In this document: piece by piece, positions 10,742 to 22,937 of the stretch
How positions within the stretch are numbered: the stretch's first letter is position 1
Layout: the number at the start of each line of letters is the position of its first letter
Assembly (NCBI GenBank): GCA_029721435.1
Contig: CM056576.1
Location: 65,863,876 to 65,927,875, forward strand
Length of the DNA: 64,000 nt
Source: Gymnothorax reevesii
Lineage: Eukaryota; Chordata; Actinopteri; Anguilliformes; Muraenidae
Reading direction: 5' to 3'
Notes under the pieces: generated by a model
Databases searched by the model: none
What the model was told of the DNA's origin: nothing
Seen by the model: the letters and a program-made list of their open reading frames with translations, nothing else
Made by a program: the position numbers and the translations under genes

Positions 10742-10861
10742 GCAGTGTTGGGTTCAATTACTTTTTTCAATTACAGTTGATTGTAATTGTAATTATAAAA
10801 TACAATTACTTTCGGGACAGAATGTTCGATTATAATTACTTTTTGGGGAAAAAAATCAGTG

Positions 10862-11145
10862 TGACAGTGTGTGTGTGTGTGTGTGAAGAGAAAAAGTGAC
10901 TGCGTGTGAGTGTTTTACTGTGTAGGAGAGAGAGAGTGTGTGTGTGTGTCAGAGAGTTGTGTGTGAGTATGTAAGAGATAGACCATGTGCGTGTATGTGA
11001 GAAGAGAGAGTGAGTGTGTGTGTAAGTGAGTGAGAGTGTGTATGAGAGTGTGCGTGTTTTTGTGAGAATGTTTGTGAGTGTTGTGAGAGAGAGTGTGTAA
11101 GAGAGAGAGAACGACTGTGTGTGTGTGCGCGCGCGCGTGTGTGGT
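10862..11145. repeat. TG/GAG low-complexity and alternating GT/GC tract
   Basis: About 280 bp of TG, GAGTG and GAGA repeats, ending in an alternating purine-pyrimidine run (about 11115-11142) that includes GCGCGCGCG. Minus-strand open frames here are only translated repeat. Confidence 0.9.
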
Positions 11146-11785
11146 ATAAACTTACAAGATACTCCTTGATGAGGTCATCTGCATTTTCTCTCAGGAAGAA
11201 GATGAGGGCTTTCAGGACATATTCCCTCGATGGATGTCCCAAGTCAAGGAGAACATAATTTTAAAATAAAAAAGGGATGTGCGCGCAATGGTACAGTTAT
11301 TGAGTACATTTAAGACTTGATCAGAAACTCAAGCATGATACCGAATTACCTGATCCAAAGTCTGCAAGATGTCACCCGTCTTTTGGCGTACTACTCCTCC
11401 TTTTGCGTGGATGATTCCAATCAGCTGTCTTGAGTGTGTCTAATTGGGCCGTGAACCTCTCCTCAAGAGGAACTGCTGTGAGCCTCAGGAATTCTGCATT
11501 TATCTAAAACATAAAATAAATGACAGTGGTCATGGTATCCTGAATAAGAGAAAATGTAACTGGGGTCATTCTGTATGCAGTCTGTACACTGGAACCATAC
11601 CTGTACATTGGACAAATTGCTCCAGCACTAAATAATTGTAATTTATATAATGAAAGGTCATTCAGAGAATGACAACTTGCCAGAATTATACACAGATCTG
11701 TGAAGCAGAATGAAGGGAATGGACTTAGCTTCAAGTATCTAGCTGTAATAGTAGCGAAGTTATGAACCAAAATGTGTTTTGGTGA

Positions 11786-12280
11786 GCTTGACCTTTGACC
11801 TCGAAAAGAGACCGATCTCTAGCCACAAGACTAGTCAATGTTGTCACCAAGTTTGGTGAGGATAATAGGAAAATTTTGGCCTGTAGAGTGCACACAAAGA
11901 GACCAGACACACAGACAGACAGACCAAAAAATAAACCAAAATAGAGCGCTGCTTAGGTGACCTTGACCTTTGACCTAGATTTACCAAAAAAAATAGTTCA
12001 GTGCTTAGGTCAGATAAGGCAGGCCTTGAGTTTATCAACAAATGATGCATTTGGTTTGAAGCGTGTACACCGATTAGAAGCAAAGCTATGGCCACGTGTT
12101 TTTGACATTTGGTGCGACCTTGACCTTTGAATCACCAAAATAGTGCAGTACTTAGGTCAAGTAAGATTGACTTGTTGCTGATCAACAATTTGTACTTGGT
12201 TTGAAGTCTGTACAACGATTAGAACCGAAGATATGGCTTCTTATGTGTTTCAGAACTTTTGTTTGACCTTTAACCTAGAT
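11786..12280. repeat. Degenerate ~150-170 bp tandem repeat with TGACCTTTGACC motifs
   Basis: TTGACCTTTGACC or a close variant occurs at about 11788, 11961, 12117 and 12262, spaced roughly 147-171 bp. Between copies the text is also similar: AGTGCTTAGGTCA / AGTACTTAGGTCA, GGTTTGAAG, and TGTACACCGATTAGAA / TGTACAACGATTAGAA. It reads as part of a dispersed repeat whose units are tandem. A (CAGA)n-like tract lies at about 11905-11925. Confidence 0.6.
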
Positions 12281-12293
12281 TCCTAATTAATTT

Positions 12294-12340
12294 AATCCAG
12301 GTGTGTCTGCCTAACAACAATGGGCATGCACACCTGGATT
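12294..12340. repeat. Short inverted repeat
   Basis: AATCCAGGTGTG (12294-12305) is perfectly complementary to CACACCTGGATT (12329-12340), with a 23-base loop. Possibly the end of a MITE; no target duplication was seen. Confidence 0.5.
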
Positions 12341-12680
12341 ATTCAGTTTGTCCAATAATGTGAGACAGGAAATAAAGGAGCTATTTTAGTTCAGGAAGTA
12401 GTGGATCTGTGCATAAAGGCCATTAACTCATAGCTGCTTTAAAAGGGCACACAAAAACAGATGTGCGAAAAAAGTTTTAAGTTTCAGATTGCATGTTCCA
12501 TTTTTTAAGTATTTGCAGGTGAAAACATGAAGACCATTTTTTTCTGAGACACCAGTCTGCAACGTTGTATGAAATAAATGCATTTAGAACACAATAGTAG
12601 TGTTTGAGCCTGGCTTTTGTCTTCTCAATAAATGTAATGACTTATCAAATTCAGAGGACTCAAGAAGTCTCAAGAAGGAC

Positions 12681-13900
12681 TCAAGGGTATGGATCAAGAA
12701 GTTCCTGCAGCTCAAGATTCTTGCTAGGTGATGTTTTGAGATCAAATGCCCTGAAATGTTCAATATACCATCCAGTGAGCTTATTCAAAATGAAGAGTAA
12801 CTTGTTCTGCACTATCACCATTTGGATGATTTCAGTGAACTCTGGCAGTCCTCCTAGTGAGCCGTGGATCAAGATCATCCTTCACCAGGAATTTTGTCTA
12901 TTATGTGTCACATTTTTTGCCAAGCACACAGTGTCCATATTTGAGGATTTCTGTCTCAGAGCACTTGAAATTTCCTTGTCAAGGACATCGATCTAAACTG
13001 TGGAAACATTTGTCACTTCCAGTGGAGGTCTGGCAAAGCTTCAGGTATGCAAATGATGTGCAATCAGGTACCGATGTCTCTCTCAGAGGGAAAGGAGCAG
13101 ATTCTTGAAGCATCTGATAGTCCTTGCAACCTTTTTAAAAAAAGCTACGCTTAGCTTCAAAACACATTGTCCAGAGGGCAATTAGAGGCCGGATCAGGAA
13201 CGGGTAACAGGACTGTCGGATCAGGAACGGGCAACGTTCTAAAATATGGTGCTTCGGTTTAAGATCAGTCTGGGAAAACCTCTTGAAGTCCTCAGGATGA
13301 ATGGGACAGACAAGCAATTCAACAATGTCTTTCAGGTCTGTTAAGATCTGCCAAGCTGGCTCTTCACAGGGAACACTCTGCCCAATCAAAGGAAAAAATC
13401 TGATTAGACCCCAGTTCTCGTGGGAATTTCCTCCCACAGTTATTTTTTGGATCCAAAATTGAGAGCCATAGGATGAAGTTGATTAGTTTTGTCGGCCCAC
13501 TTAAAGTTGAAAGATGACACTGCTTCATTCAGTTTAAATGATTTTAAAATACTTTTTTTTTTATGAAGACTGATCCAAAGTGCAAGTTCAAAAGAAACGA
13601 AACCTTTGAAAAGGTCATGCACAATATCTGGAGGAAATCCAGAAGTAACATCAAAATATGATTGGTGCTTTGACAAAATACAATTTGATTTCAACTGGGC
13701 AATTCATTTTCCTCAACAATTCATAAAATATTCTGCATGAATGTATTTTGAAAGTTCTGAAAGTAAAGACTCCACTTCTAACCTCTTTGGTCTGGAACTC
13801 TGACCTTTGTGCAGTGCAAAGCCGACATACATATGGGCTAGAAAAAAAATTCACAAATCCAGCAATGCGGTCAGGCAAAAAGAGAGGTACGGTACACAGG
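12681..13900 (-). pseudogene. Tnp2/EnSpm-like multicopy fish protein, decayed
   Basis: Read on the minus strand, consecutive segments match a family of uncharacterised fish proteins with a plant Tnp2-like (EnSpm/CACTA) character. From the 5' side: VCRLCTAQRSEFQTKEVRSG (about 13835-13775), GFPPDIVHDLFKGFVSFELA (about 13640-13580), VGGNSHENWGLIRFF (about 13437-13393), WQILTDLKDIVELLVCPIHP, and LWTMCFEAKRSFF (about 13175-13137). The frame breaks in an A-run near 13443, again in a T-run near 13135, and has several stops between 13090 and 12880. It then reopens at 12878-12681 with HGSLGGLPEF and WYIEHFRAFDL. The multiple disruptions make this a pseudogene. The catalytic core, if any, is not identifiable. 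Confidence 0.55.
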
Positions 13901-14510
13901 AACAGATATGGCAGAGACAGAGGTAGAATCAGAATCAAAAATCGAGGACGGTCCAGTCAGAAGTATAATCACTATGAAATTCAAGGCGAAAACAAAGGCA
14001 GCACAAGGTAGCAAGGAGAAACATTCTGACACTGAGTGCTGGGGCAGGACAGCTTAAATACACTGGGAAGGATCACATGCAGTAATAGGATACAGGTGGG
14101 CGGGATCAGACTAATTAACAAGGGAGCACACAAGAGGGAGCCCTTAACCACATGAATTGGCAAAAGCCAAAACACGGACAAGGATCAAATAGACAACCTA
14201 TGACAAAACCAACGCCTCCGGTCAGGGAGTTCTAATGTGCACAGATCATGAGAACAGGATAGTAATTAGTAAGTTTGCGAAGGTTCGCGGAAAGCCAGGA
14301 AAGCAAAGTGAACAGAAGCATGGGGCGGAGACCAGAGCAGGGTGAGTGCTTAAAATTCATAAGTTACGTTAATAAAGTGCAGCTATACAATCCTAAAGTG
14401 CAAGTTAGTAAATTAGTATGAATATACAAAGTTAGTCATTTACAAAAATAACAAACTGTTAGTAAAGACAGAAAAGCAAGACAAAGGAAGCAAACGAGAT
14501 TAAGAAGGAA
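13845..14510 (-). repeat. LTR-like dispersed repeat family, copy at 14 kb
   Basis: Similar to 43649-44545 in the same orientation, and to 21890-22814 and 50310-52033 in the opposite one. Shared landmarks are GACGGTCCAGTCAGAA-like text, GATCACATG...CAGACTAATTA, CCTCCGGTCAGGGAGTTCTA, and a stretch rich in GTTAGTAA ending AACAAACTGTTAGTA. The family has the composition of an LTR, but no complete boundaries were established. Confidence 0.6.
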
Positions 14511-14556
14511 CAATTACATTAATAATGTAGTTAATAATGAGATTCTGTGCTGTAAT

Positions 14557-14815
14557 TGTATCCCCCGAACGAAGGTCGGAGGATACTATGGATTTGGCCT
14601 CGTCACGCGTCTGCCGCGTCCGCATCCGCGTCCGCAGAGATTTTCTTGTGAACGCTCTACAGCCCACATAAGTGCACCGATTCTTTTCAAATTTTGCAGG
14701 GACATGTATTATGCTAAGTTCACTACACCTATTGATTTTGGGTACTCTGGGACCATCTGGGCCCAACTGGGGGCCTGCGGGGGATACATGCGCTCGGTTG
14801 CCGAGTGCTCTAGTT
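14557..14815. repeat. Element with GTATCCCCCG hairpin ends
   Basis: The left end GTATCCCCCGAACG folds back on CGGAGGATAC within 30 bases. The right end is CGGGGGATACATGCG near 14778-14792, an inverted copy of GTATCCCCCG. The middle contains a GCGTCCGCATCCGCGTCCGC repeat. Elements with similar ends lie at 38998-39785 and 41799-42017. Confidence 0.5.
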
Positions 14816-15046
14816 TTTTAGAGGTTTCAGACTTCAACTCAACAAATTTACAAGGGATAGAAGTAAACCTTTGTTAGGTGCAAAATGAGATCTTTCATTT
14901 ATATGGTGTTCCATCTCCATTTACTCTGACTCAGTGACATATATAGTGATTTTTACACCAGTGCAGCAATCCCAAATGGTTTTACCTTTATTATGATACC
15001 AAGATTATTCAAATGGACCAAGCAGTCACAGAGATATACTCATTTC

Positions 15047-15113
15047 AATCACGAAGACTCCGGGTTTTAAGGAAAGGAGATTTATTAACAATGCAATGAC
15101 ATGAAAGAAAATG
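15047..15113 (-). repeat. Fragment of the repeat at 1404-1760
   Basis: TTCAATCACGAAGACTC, GGAAAGGAGATTTATTAA and CAATGCAATGACATG match the last 65 bases of 1404-1760 in reverse orientation, with a few mismatches. Similarity stops abruptly at about 15113. Confidence 0.7.
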
Positions 15114-15119
15114 AATCGT

Positions 15120-18110
15120 CCAAGCTGCGTTTTTACTCGTTCTCTGTTGGATGCTCAATTTTTAGGTCAGTTTACATTTCAGGACCACAGTGTGCTTGAT
15201 AAAAAATTGAATTGCCCATTTTAATTCTATTAAAAAAAGTTCCTTCCTTATATTGACAGCAATCAATGTATATTGGACTTTATTTTACCAGCTTCTTTCA
15301 TTGGCGTCAGTTTGGTTACATGTTTTGATTAAGATTACTTAATGCTTATTATTTCCAGAATAAGGAGTCAACAGAGGACTAATCTAGCTACAAATGACTA
15401 GTGAATAATAATATGATGGGGTCAAATTTCAATTTCAAATAACAAAAAAAAAACCCATATTTTTTAAAAAGGTATTTGGTTTACATGAGGGATGGTATAG
15501 ACAGATTAATTTTAAATCAAAATTTTCAAAGAGTACATTTGAATTTCAAGCATATTGCTAACCTTGAAAACAAAATGGCTAAAGTTGAGCCTTTTCCAAA
15601 CTTTCAAGATTTTGCATGTACCCTGTGTACATAAAGTGCCACTGTCAATAGCATTACAGCACTCATACAGGAGTGTAATTTTCCTTAGGTAGTCCAATGA
15701 GGTCTGTACAGGCTAATTGTGTCCAGTGACAAGTAAATACCACCTGTTGGGGAAGAAATCAGGAGAAAAAAAAATCCATTGAAATTACGGGACAATGTTA
15801 AACTTCAGTTGTTAACAGTTAAGCATGATTACACTTGGCTATCAAGGCTAATTACTGCACCTAGTTACCGTTTAAGGACCAGGAAGACAAAAGACTGCAG
15901 CATGCAGCAGTAGTTGACAAAAGCTAACATAGCGTTAGCTGCTTATTAGCACACCAGCACAGCAAAAAGCTAGATAATATTAGTCTTAACCTTGATGTTA
16001 GTCACCGAGCAGCCTAGCTGTGGTGCTTGCACACTTCGAGCATTTATCATTGCCACCTCCATAATTTCCAGTCAACGCAAAGGCGGTCCTGCCACTGAGA
16101 TGCCAACTCAAAATCTTGTTTTCACTGAACAGCTGGGTTTGGAGCTCACTTGTCGATGGCAGCTGAATGTAACTCAGCGCGTTTTTAAGTACCCCCTCTC
16201 CTCATAGTTACATCGGAAGCAATGTGGTTGGCAGCAGTAACGTTACTTTCATGCTATCTGAAAGCATAATTTAAGACCCAACTTTACATCTACCGCATAA
16301 CTGTGGCTGTGAGTCTCTGGTTAGTCCTAAAAGTGTGAACACGCGGACCACACGCACCAACAAACGTAACGTTAACCAAAGTCGCACACTGGAAAAAGGG
16401 AGCGAGAAAAGAAAGCTCCCTAATGCGGTTGCAAGCTCATTTGCCTTGTTGTGCTGATGTACTAATAAATAGCTAACTTACACCAATACACAATATGACT
16501 TGGCAACTTAGAATTATTTAAATAAATTACCGCAAATTACCAACCTCGCAATTTAACGTTGACATGAACTTACCACGCTAACCGAACCCTCAAGTGTTTG
16601 CACTTCCTTCAAGCTCACTAACGTTAGCGAGATGCTTATGTTAACTGGCAGAGCAACAGGGACTGTTAGCCTAAAATGTTAGCAATTTTTATGACTTCTG
16701 ACCATCTTAACTATCACCGGGCTTTTGATTTGACAAACAATAGTGTGATTAACATTAAGGTTACACATCAGGATTGAACATCCAAAATATTACTCTAACA
16801 TTCATTATAAACTTGCTAACCTAGTCAGTTTAATAAACACTCAAATGACAAAATTTTGCAAATTCAGGCGGACTCTTTTATATCTACTATGATAGATTTT
16901 TTTTTTAATTTAAAAATTTTTTTTATTGGCCTCACACATACCCTCTGTCACAGTCAATGTTAAAGGAGGGAGCAGCAGCTTAACTGCAGGTGGAAAAATC
17001 TGGAAAGGGCGAGGACGTCATGACGTCAGATGCACAAAAAACCTGACTGCCGCTCTTTCAGTGAAATGAGAGTAGCACATTATGGGGAAAACTGTATTCT
17101 TCAGGTTGATGTAATCCACAAAAGCAGACTGCCATCACTAAAGCAGATATCTGAAGGAGAATCATATAAAACACTATGTTACTTCAACTACTTCCAAAAT
17201 ACACTTTATAAAGTGTACATTTGATGGGTTTACAGCATGTATTACTTACTAATATTGTTGTTTTATTATGGAAAAATAAATTATTTGACAGCCCTAATTC
17301 ACATACATATGGTACACACAAAGAAATATTTAGTATGTGTGTATTTATACATCAGTATACTTACACATTTAACGTATGGTTGTGCATAAATTTTGACTGC
17401 TTGCTTGTAGAAGTACATACAGTTAAATCTGAGCAATTCTCTTTATGTTTTTCTATGATGCTGAAAAGTCTAAATTAAGGAAAGAAATAAATAATTTTTT
17501 ATTACCTTTAGATTTTGTGATGTCATTCTTATTACAGGAGTGGGAGGATCCCTTAGTTCTCCAGTTTAATGCTCTCCTCACTGAAAGTTTGCAGCTGTAA
17601 AAACTCCTATCTCTTGTGATCTGTCTCTGCTGACAAGCTGATGAGGAACACAGAGGGGCAGCAGTTTGCAAAGTGATTTTGGTGCCCAAAGGCCAGCTTT
17701 TCCATCTCACAAATCCAAAAAAGGATTTAAAATTTGCAACAGAAACCCTGATCGGTGTGACTACAGTGGCACACTAATTAATAGCCTAGGTAGCACGAGG
17801 CTAAGCAATGGAACGTAATTGAAATCATTTTGCTGACTTCACTTGGCAGTCCAAAAAAGTTGCTGGCAGAAAACATAATGTGTTGTTGGAGAATACTCAA
17901 TTTCCATTTGCAGAAAGACTCAAAATCTAGATCCCTTTCTCTTCAGGGGATTGTTCTGTTGGCTCCTTGTTTTATTTTTATTGTCCAAACTATCCAAAAA
18001 GAATATTACTTGCTGTTGTTATCCGTCAAGCTCCTGTTGCAGCTCTTGTTGTAACCTGCTTACTGAGATTTTATCATGGGTGTAAGGTTGAACCATTAGT
18101 TATTTACTTT
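15120..18110. other. Unassigned non-coding DNA
   Basis: No exon or known element could be supported. The stretch 15890-16680 repeats GTTAGC/GCTAAC-like words and has more CpG than its surroundings. A perfect palindrome GACGTCATGACGTC at 17014-17027, which with the next base contains TGACGTCA, could be a CREB/ATF site; nothing links it to a gene. Confidence 0.35.
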
Positions 18111-18117
18111 TTAAATG

Positions 18118-18147
18118 ATTATTATTATTATTATTATTATTATTATT
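18118..18147. repeat. (ATT)n microsatellite
   Basis: About ten units of ATT. Confidence 0.95.
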
Positions 18148-18149
18148 TT

Positions 18150-19625
18150 TACTTCAAAAGGTTTTAATGGGTTAGCCTGCATCTACATTGCTATTTCCAT
18201 TGGGCACTTGAAGACATTAAGTAATGTGGTGTGTAATTGTTACATCTTATTTTGAGGTGTTATTCAGTTTGACATTTAATACTTCCCTTGTAGGCATACA
18301 GCTATAGCCAAAACAATTCTCTAGGTAGCTGTTAAGCTCCTAAAAGATGAGGCACACGACTGGAAAAGGGGCGTTTCCACCCATCTGTTAAGTGCTCACT
18401 TCCCCCCATTTTTCCATGCTCGGTTAAGGTAGTGGGAATGGAAAATGGCCTTTCTTTAGAGCCTGTGCCATCAGAGGGACCAGCCCAGTCATACACCAGT
18501 GTAAATATATTTTTTAAAGAAGAACTGACGGAAGTGAACCCTACTGACTTGAGCGCCTCTCTTGAGCCATATTGAGACTGGTCGGCTGCACGATGAACAG
18601 GATGTTATGGTTTATTTAACGTTTAATGTGGGTGTGAGGACAAGGTGGATGATGTCCTCCAATACTTGATTTATCGCTCAAATGCCTACCTCTTTTTTCC
18701 TCAGGGAAGTCTTTGAAACTTTTAATGAAGGAAGCAGCTTTGCAAGCTGTGAGCCTTGTTACAACCTCCAACGGAAAGTTCACCTGCAAGCAACATTGCA
18801 GGGGAGTGGAGGAGGTGGCATGGGATACTAGACTGTGATTTAATGCCAAAAATGTAAAAAAAAAAAAAACAACAAAAAAAAACACCCAGTGCCCAAAAGA
18901 AATGCAGACCAGGTTTTTTTTTTGTTTTAAATAAACTCAATTCTACAGTAACAAAATGGATAACAACAACAGGAATTCCAAACATTTGATTGAAATTGAG
19001 TTTTGAATCAATGTTAAGGTTAAACTCTGAACTAAGATAGTCGGAGAACACATAAGAAAATGACAAAAATGAAGAAAAAAAAAGAAATCAGATGTAATTT
19101 TTGGAAAATACAGAGTAGAGGGACAGAATGAAAATCTGTGACACCACTACCATCTAATACAGTGAATGACATTTTTCTCTGCACGGGTTTGGTATAAATA
19201 ATTACATAAACCTGATGATCAGAGAATTGTTGGATAATTTTCTTACTGGGTACATTAGCTGTAAATGAGTTATGAATGCATGGCATAGACTTAACACACT
19301 GTTGTGTGACAGTCCAGTTCATTGCTGGTCTCCCTATTAGAGGAATGCCTGTCAAAGGAATAAAAAAAATTGACTGCCTGTCGCTATTTCTGTCACTTCT
19401 CTCTCTTACATATCAATAGGAGACTGTATTCCCAAGAAAAACGAGTGGATAGGTGATATATGGATGAGGAAGTCACAGAGGATAGTATGGACAATAAAAA
19501 TGAGGATCTTTCCACATGACAGCGGTGTTTGATTTTCATTTCAAGCCGAGAGCTAAAGACTTGGAACTATAAGTCATGCTTTTTTCAAAAAAAGATCACC
19601 TTACCGTAATTCTGAACTGTAACCT
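18150..19625. other. Unassigned non-coding DNA
   Basis: A-rich runs near 18857-18890 and 19070-19085. The minus-strand frames here are chance frames over homopolymers. Confidence 0.35.
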
Positions 19626-19873
19626 CACTGTAAAACCAAATTTTCGGAACATATGGTAAACAAATTTGTGTAACACTTTTTAAACATGTCACAGTGTTTA
19701 GATTCAGTTTTAAAGTGTATTAAACAAATCTGAAAAACCTTGATTGCAACATCCAATAAACATCAGTGTTTTGAATGAGAACACCTGTTAACAAAAATAA
19801 TCACCAGGAATTTAGCTTTTACGCACTGGTGTTTAGGTTATAAAAATGTCACACGTTCCACAGTTTTACAGTG
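19626..19873. repeat. MITE-like element with CACTGTAAAA ends
   Basis: CACTGTAAAA at 19626-19635 and its exact reverse complement TTTTACAGTG at 19864-19873 bound 248 bp of AT-rich sequence. No matching target duplication could be seen, so the superfamily is open. Confidence 0.45.
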
Positions 19874-19874
19874 T

Positions 19875-21630
19875 TACTCTTAGCAAGAGGCAACTTTAAC
19901 AAAAGCCACAATGTTTTTTTTTATGACTCTTAGTTTTTAAAAGTGCAATGCTACTGTTGTAGAAATTTAGAAAAGGAAACAAGCAACTAATATGTGGAAC
20001 GTTTCCTCAATAATAATGAAAATTAGCTTTGAAAATCACATGGAATGATGCATTGTTAAATGGAATTCAAAACACAGGTTGGTGAACCAGACCACACCTT
20101 ACTACAACCCTCCATTTATCCTCATCCTAACTAACCAGCCTATTTATACCACCTTCACTCTAAAACCTTCACCAGACCCGCATGTTCCCCGACCAGGATT
20201 CCACCAGACCTGCATTCTCCCTGAACGGCATTCTCCCTGACCGGCATCCCACCAGACCCACATTCTCCCCACGCTGATTCCCACAAAGTTATCATGTTTT
20301 TTTGTTTGCCATTCAAAGTTTCAACTTCAGCATCATGGAATTCGGATGTGGAGCTCCAGCTCAAACATCAAACACCAATTTTGTCTTTGAACAACTTCAT
20401 TAACTAACCAAAGTGTTCCGACTAATTCTCCGACGGCTCCAGTTCAGATGCTGTCCTCTTTCCAGATGAGATAGACTATCCTCCAAGATGGCAGATCAAA
20501 AACAGCTGTTTCCCACATCTCACCGGGCTTCTCCCCAAGGCAAAGCTGCAACTTTACTTACTACAGTCAGTGTTCAGTGCTCCCGGGCGACTCCTTCCAT
20601 CACGTTCCTACAGCTACTTTTGAGATCTTCTGTGATAACGAAAGTACAATGTCTTGAATTAAAGGACTTTATTTACTGAGGTTTTACAAAATAAAACTAC
20701 TCTAGTTTGTTAGCCATATGCAACATACTCTCTATTAAGGTACATTATATTTTTTGAGGTTTCAAAGTACTCTCGCGAGTCAGCCTAATACTTTTGTAAA
20801 CCATGCTCTGGATTTCAATACTTCATCTGCAGAGGTTTTAACAAAGAAAACTATTCTAGTCAGCTAGTTTTGCAATGCTACGCAGAAAGCCATACCAAAC
20901 AAGACTTCTGATTTCGCTAAGTCATCACAAGTCTGACATCATTTTGGCTACCGCGCCCACCAGCAATTCATTAAAGGAACAGTTCGCGATTGAGACGGGC
21001 CATTCCTGTCCCAGAGGATTTGTGTCCAGCCACTGGTCATTTCCACCAATTATTCTGCTGAAGGAAAGAAAGAAGAAAGGTAAGGCCTTACTTTTTTTAT
21101 TCTTTGGTCCTTGGGCCCGCCGTAATAGAAATTGCCCAAAATAAAAAAAAAAATTGTATTTTTTGCATATCCTATTAAAAAAAATTCTATATATTTTTAT
21201 TTTCATTCCGCCCGCCGCCTCCTGGAAGATTAGTGACCTTCATTTTTTCTTTCCTCCGCTCTGACCTTATCACTGTTCTGAAAAAAAAAGAGTCAAGCCG
21301 TCTGGAATAACCATCGCATCGACAATTTCCATGCTCCACCGGCCATCAGTTGACAGTCGACTGTTCATGGTCATGGAACATACTATCTGTAAGACCTGTA
21401 TTTCCCAGTAACGTTCCTCTGTTTTTGTTATGAGCATTTGATTGCAACCGGAAACACTGCAGTAATTGAGGCTGGTATGCTTGTGTTACTTTGGTTTGCA
21501 TCAATGTGGTAGGTTCGTCATAACGTTACCTGATCGTAGCCGCTACAGTTGAAGCTAATTGGAGAGGTGTTGTGTGTGTCTGCAAAGTTTGGCTGATAAG
21601 GCTGCAGTTAGATCAGATGTAGGCTTTGCA
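19875..21630. other. Unassigned non-coding DNA with short direct repeats
   Basis: Between 20165 and 20275 phrases such as CACCAGACC and CATTCTCCCTGA recur three or four times, a small degenerate tandem array. The rest has no feature I recognise. Confidence 0.35.
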
Positions 21631-21639
21631 GAGCTTAGG

Positions 21640-22814
21640 ATGAATGTTTGGGTTTGTTTACTGTGTCATGGTTCTGGTTTTTGGTCATGTTTATGTTCTG
21701 GTTTTGTGTTCATGATTATTGTGTTTTATTTATTCTTTTTGGTTTTTGTAATATTCAGGTTTTTGGTTCATTCCATGTTTCAGTTCCATTGCACTTGTCT
21801 ATCCTGTCTTGTGATCTAGTTGGTTCAGTCCGCTTCCCCTGTCTGCGTGCTCACTGACTTTGGGTGATTTAAATGAAGTCCGGTGTTTAAAATATTCCTT
21901 CGTATCTCGTTTTCTCCCTTCACCCTTCTGTTCGGATTACTAACAAGACTAACATTTGTATTTTGTATTATAGTCTACCAACACAACTAACCATGTATAC
22001 ATATTCGATTACTAAATTACTAATGAGCACTCTAGTTGTAAGATGTAAAGCTGCACTGCTACTAATAGACTAATTACCTCTCCACAATCGCCCTGTTCTA
22101 TTCTCCGCCCCTTGTCTATTGCTTTCCTCTCCCTGAGTTTCAGCGAGAATCTCTCGCACGTGCTTAATCACTCTCCTGCACTTGTTATTCTGTGCACGTA
22201 GAACTTTTGGACCGGAGCTGTTTAAATGTCATAGGCTGTCTGCGTGATTCCCGTTCGTATTTTGTCTCTCGCCAGTTTTCGTGGTTAGGGGTTCCCTCAT
22301 GTGATTCTCCCGATGTAATTAGCCCGATTCCCTACACCTGTTTTCTTTATAGCATGTGACCTTCCCCGTGTGTATTTTAGCAGTTTTTTCACTCACAGCT
22401 CTTGTCAGAACGTTGATCAATACTTCTTTGAGCACAACGCCTCGTATGCCATTGAATATTGTTTCGCTTCTACTGGATAGTCCGACTTTGATTCTTGCCA
22501 CTGCCCTTTTTGTATTGTTTTTGTCTTTCTGTATTTCGACCTATTTTTGTGTGACCACGATTTCTGTGTTTGGATGCCCTGTGTATGACCCTTGGCTTTG
22601 TTCATCAACTACGACTTATTGCCTATCGTTTTTGTATCTCTGCTCATCTCTCTTACTTGTTCTGGCCCCTGCCTGTCTAGTCAACACTGTATTTGGATTT
22701 CGTATTGTAGCTTGGCAATTCCTGTGTTTTTTGGCCTTGACTCGGACTCTAATAAAGGCATACGTTTTTTGAATTTCCCTCTCTTGCATTTGGTTCCTGA
22801 ACGCACCGTCACAA
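21640..22814 (+). repeat. LTR-like dispersed repeat family, copy at 22 kb
   Basis: From 21890 on it parallels 50310-52033: ATCTCG, then runs of ACTAAC/TTACTAA, GCTGCAC...ACTAATAGACTAATTA, CAATCGCCC, TCTCCGCCC, then a TC-rich downstream half ending in ATAAAGGCATACG, TTTGGTTCCTGAACG and CGTCACA at 22814. The polyadenylation-like AATAAAG near the end and the CA terminus suggest an LTR. Protein frames in this stretch have no recognisable similarity. Confidence 0.55.
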
Positions 22815-22937
22815 TGGGATCCTTGTGGCATCTGGTTACAGCACTGTTCCAAGAAGACGTATGCTCTGGTCGCTTGACAGTGATGTACATAATGAAAACA
22901 TTTCAAATGCAATGCAGCAAAATTGATTATATGAAAT

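Larger units (their letters stand above)
9570..11470 (-). pseudogene. Exons of a SAMD3-like fish multicopy gene, decayed
   Basis: Four minus-strand blocks resemble, in order, the C-terminal half of fish proteins annotated as sterile alpha motif domain-containing protein 3-like. Block 1 (about 11470-11350) contains AEFLRLTAVPLEERF and, after a one-base frame change, AKGGVVRQKTGDILQTLDQ, ending at a donor GT at 11349. Block 2 (about 11245-11156) contains GHPSREYVLKALIFFLRE and ends at a consensus GTAAGT donor; no AG acceptor is visible before it. Block 3 (about 10120-10015) follows a pyrimidine-rich CAG and contains LTMAVFVIQKEG. Block 4 (about 9795-9570) contains LLGLIYALNLVYP and ends with TAA. 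The frameshift, missing acceptor and inconsistent intron phases point to a pseudogene. Function in the family is unknown. The Tnp2-like block at 12681-13900 may be its 5' part. Confidence 0.55.

Noticed and set aside
10949..11242. 97-codon minus-strand frame rich in His, Ser, Thr and Leu
   Set aside because: Mostly translated TG/GAG repeats; only its first 30 residues correspond to a SAMD3-like exon.
17014..17028. Double CRE palindrome as a promoter
   Set aside because: Isolated motif; no TATA box, exon or repeat boundary nearby gives it a role.
22356..22772. 138-codon hydrophobic frame as a membrane protein
   Set aside because: It lies wholly in the TC-rich half of the LTR-like repeat; pyrimidine-rich DNA yields such Phe/Leu/Ser-rich frames by chance.
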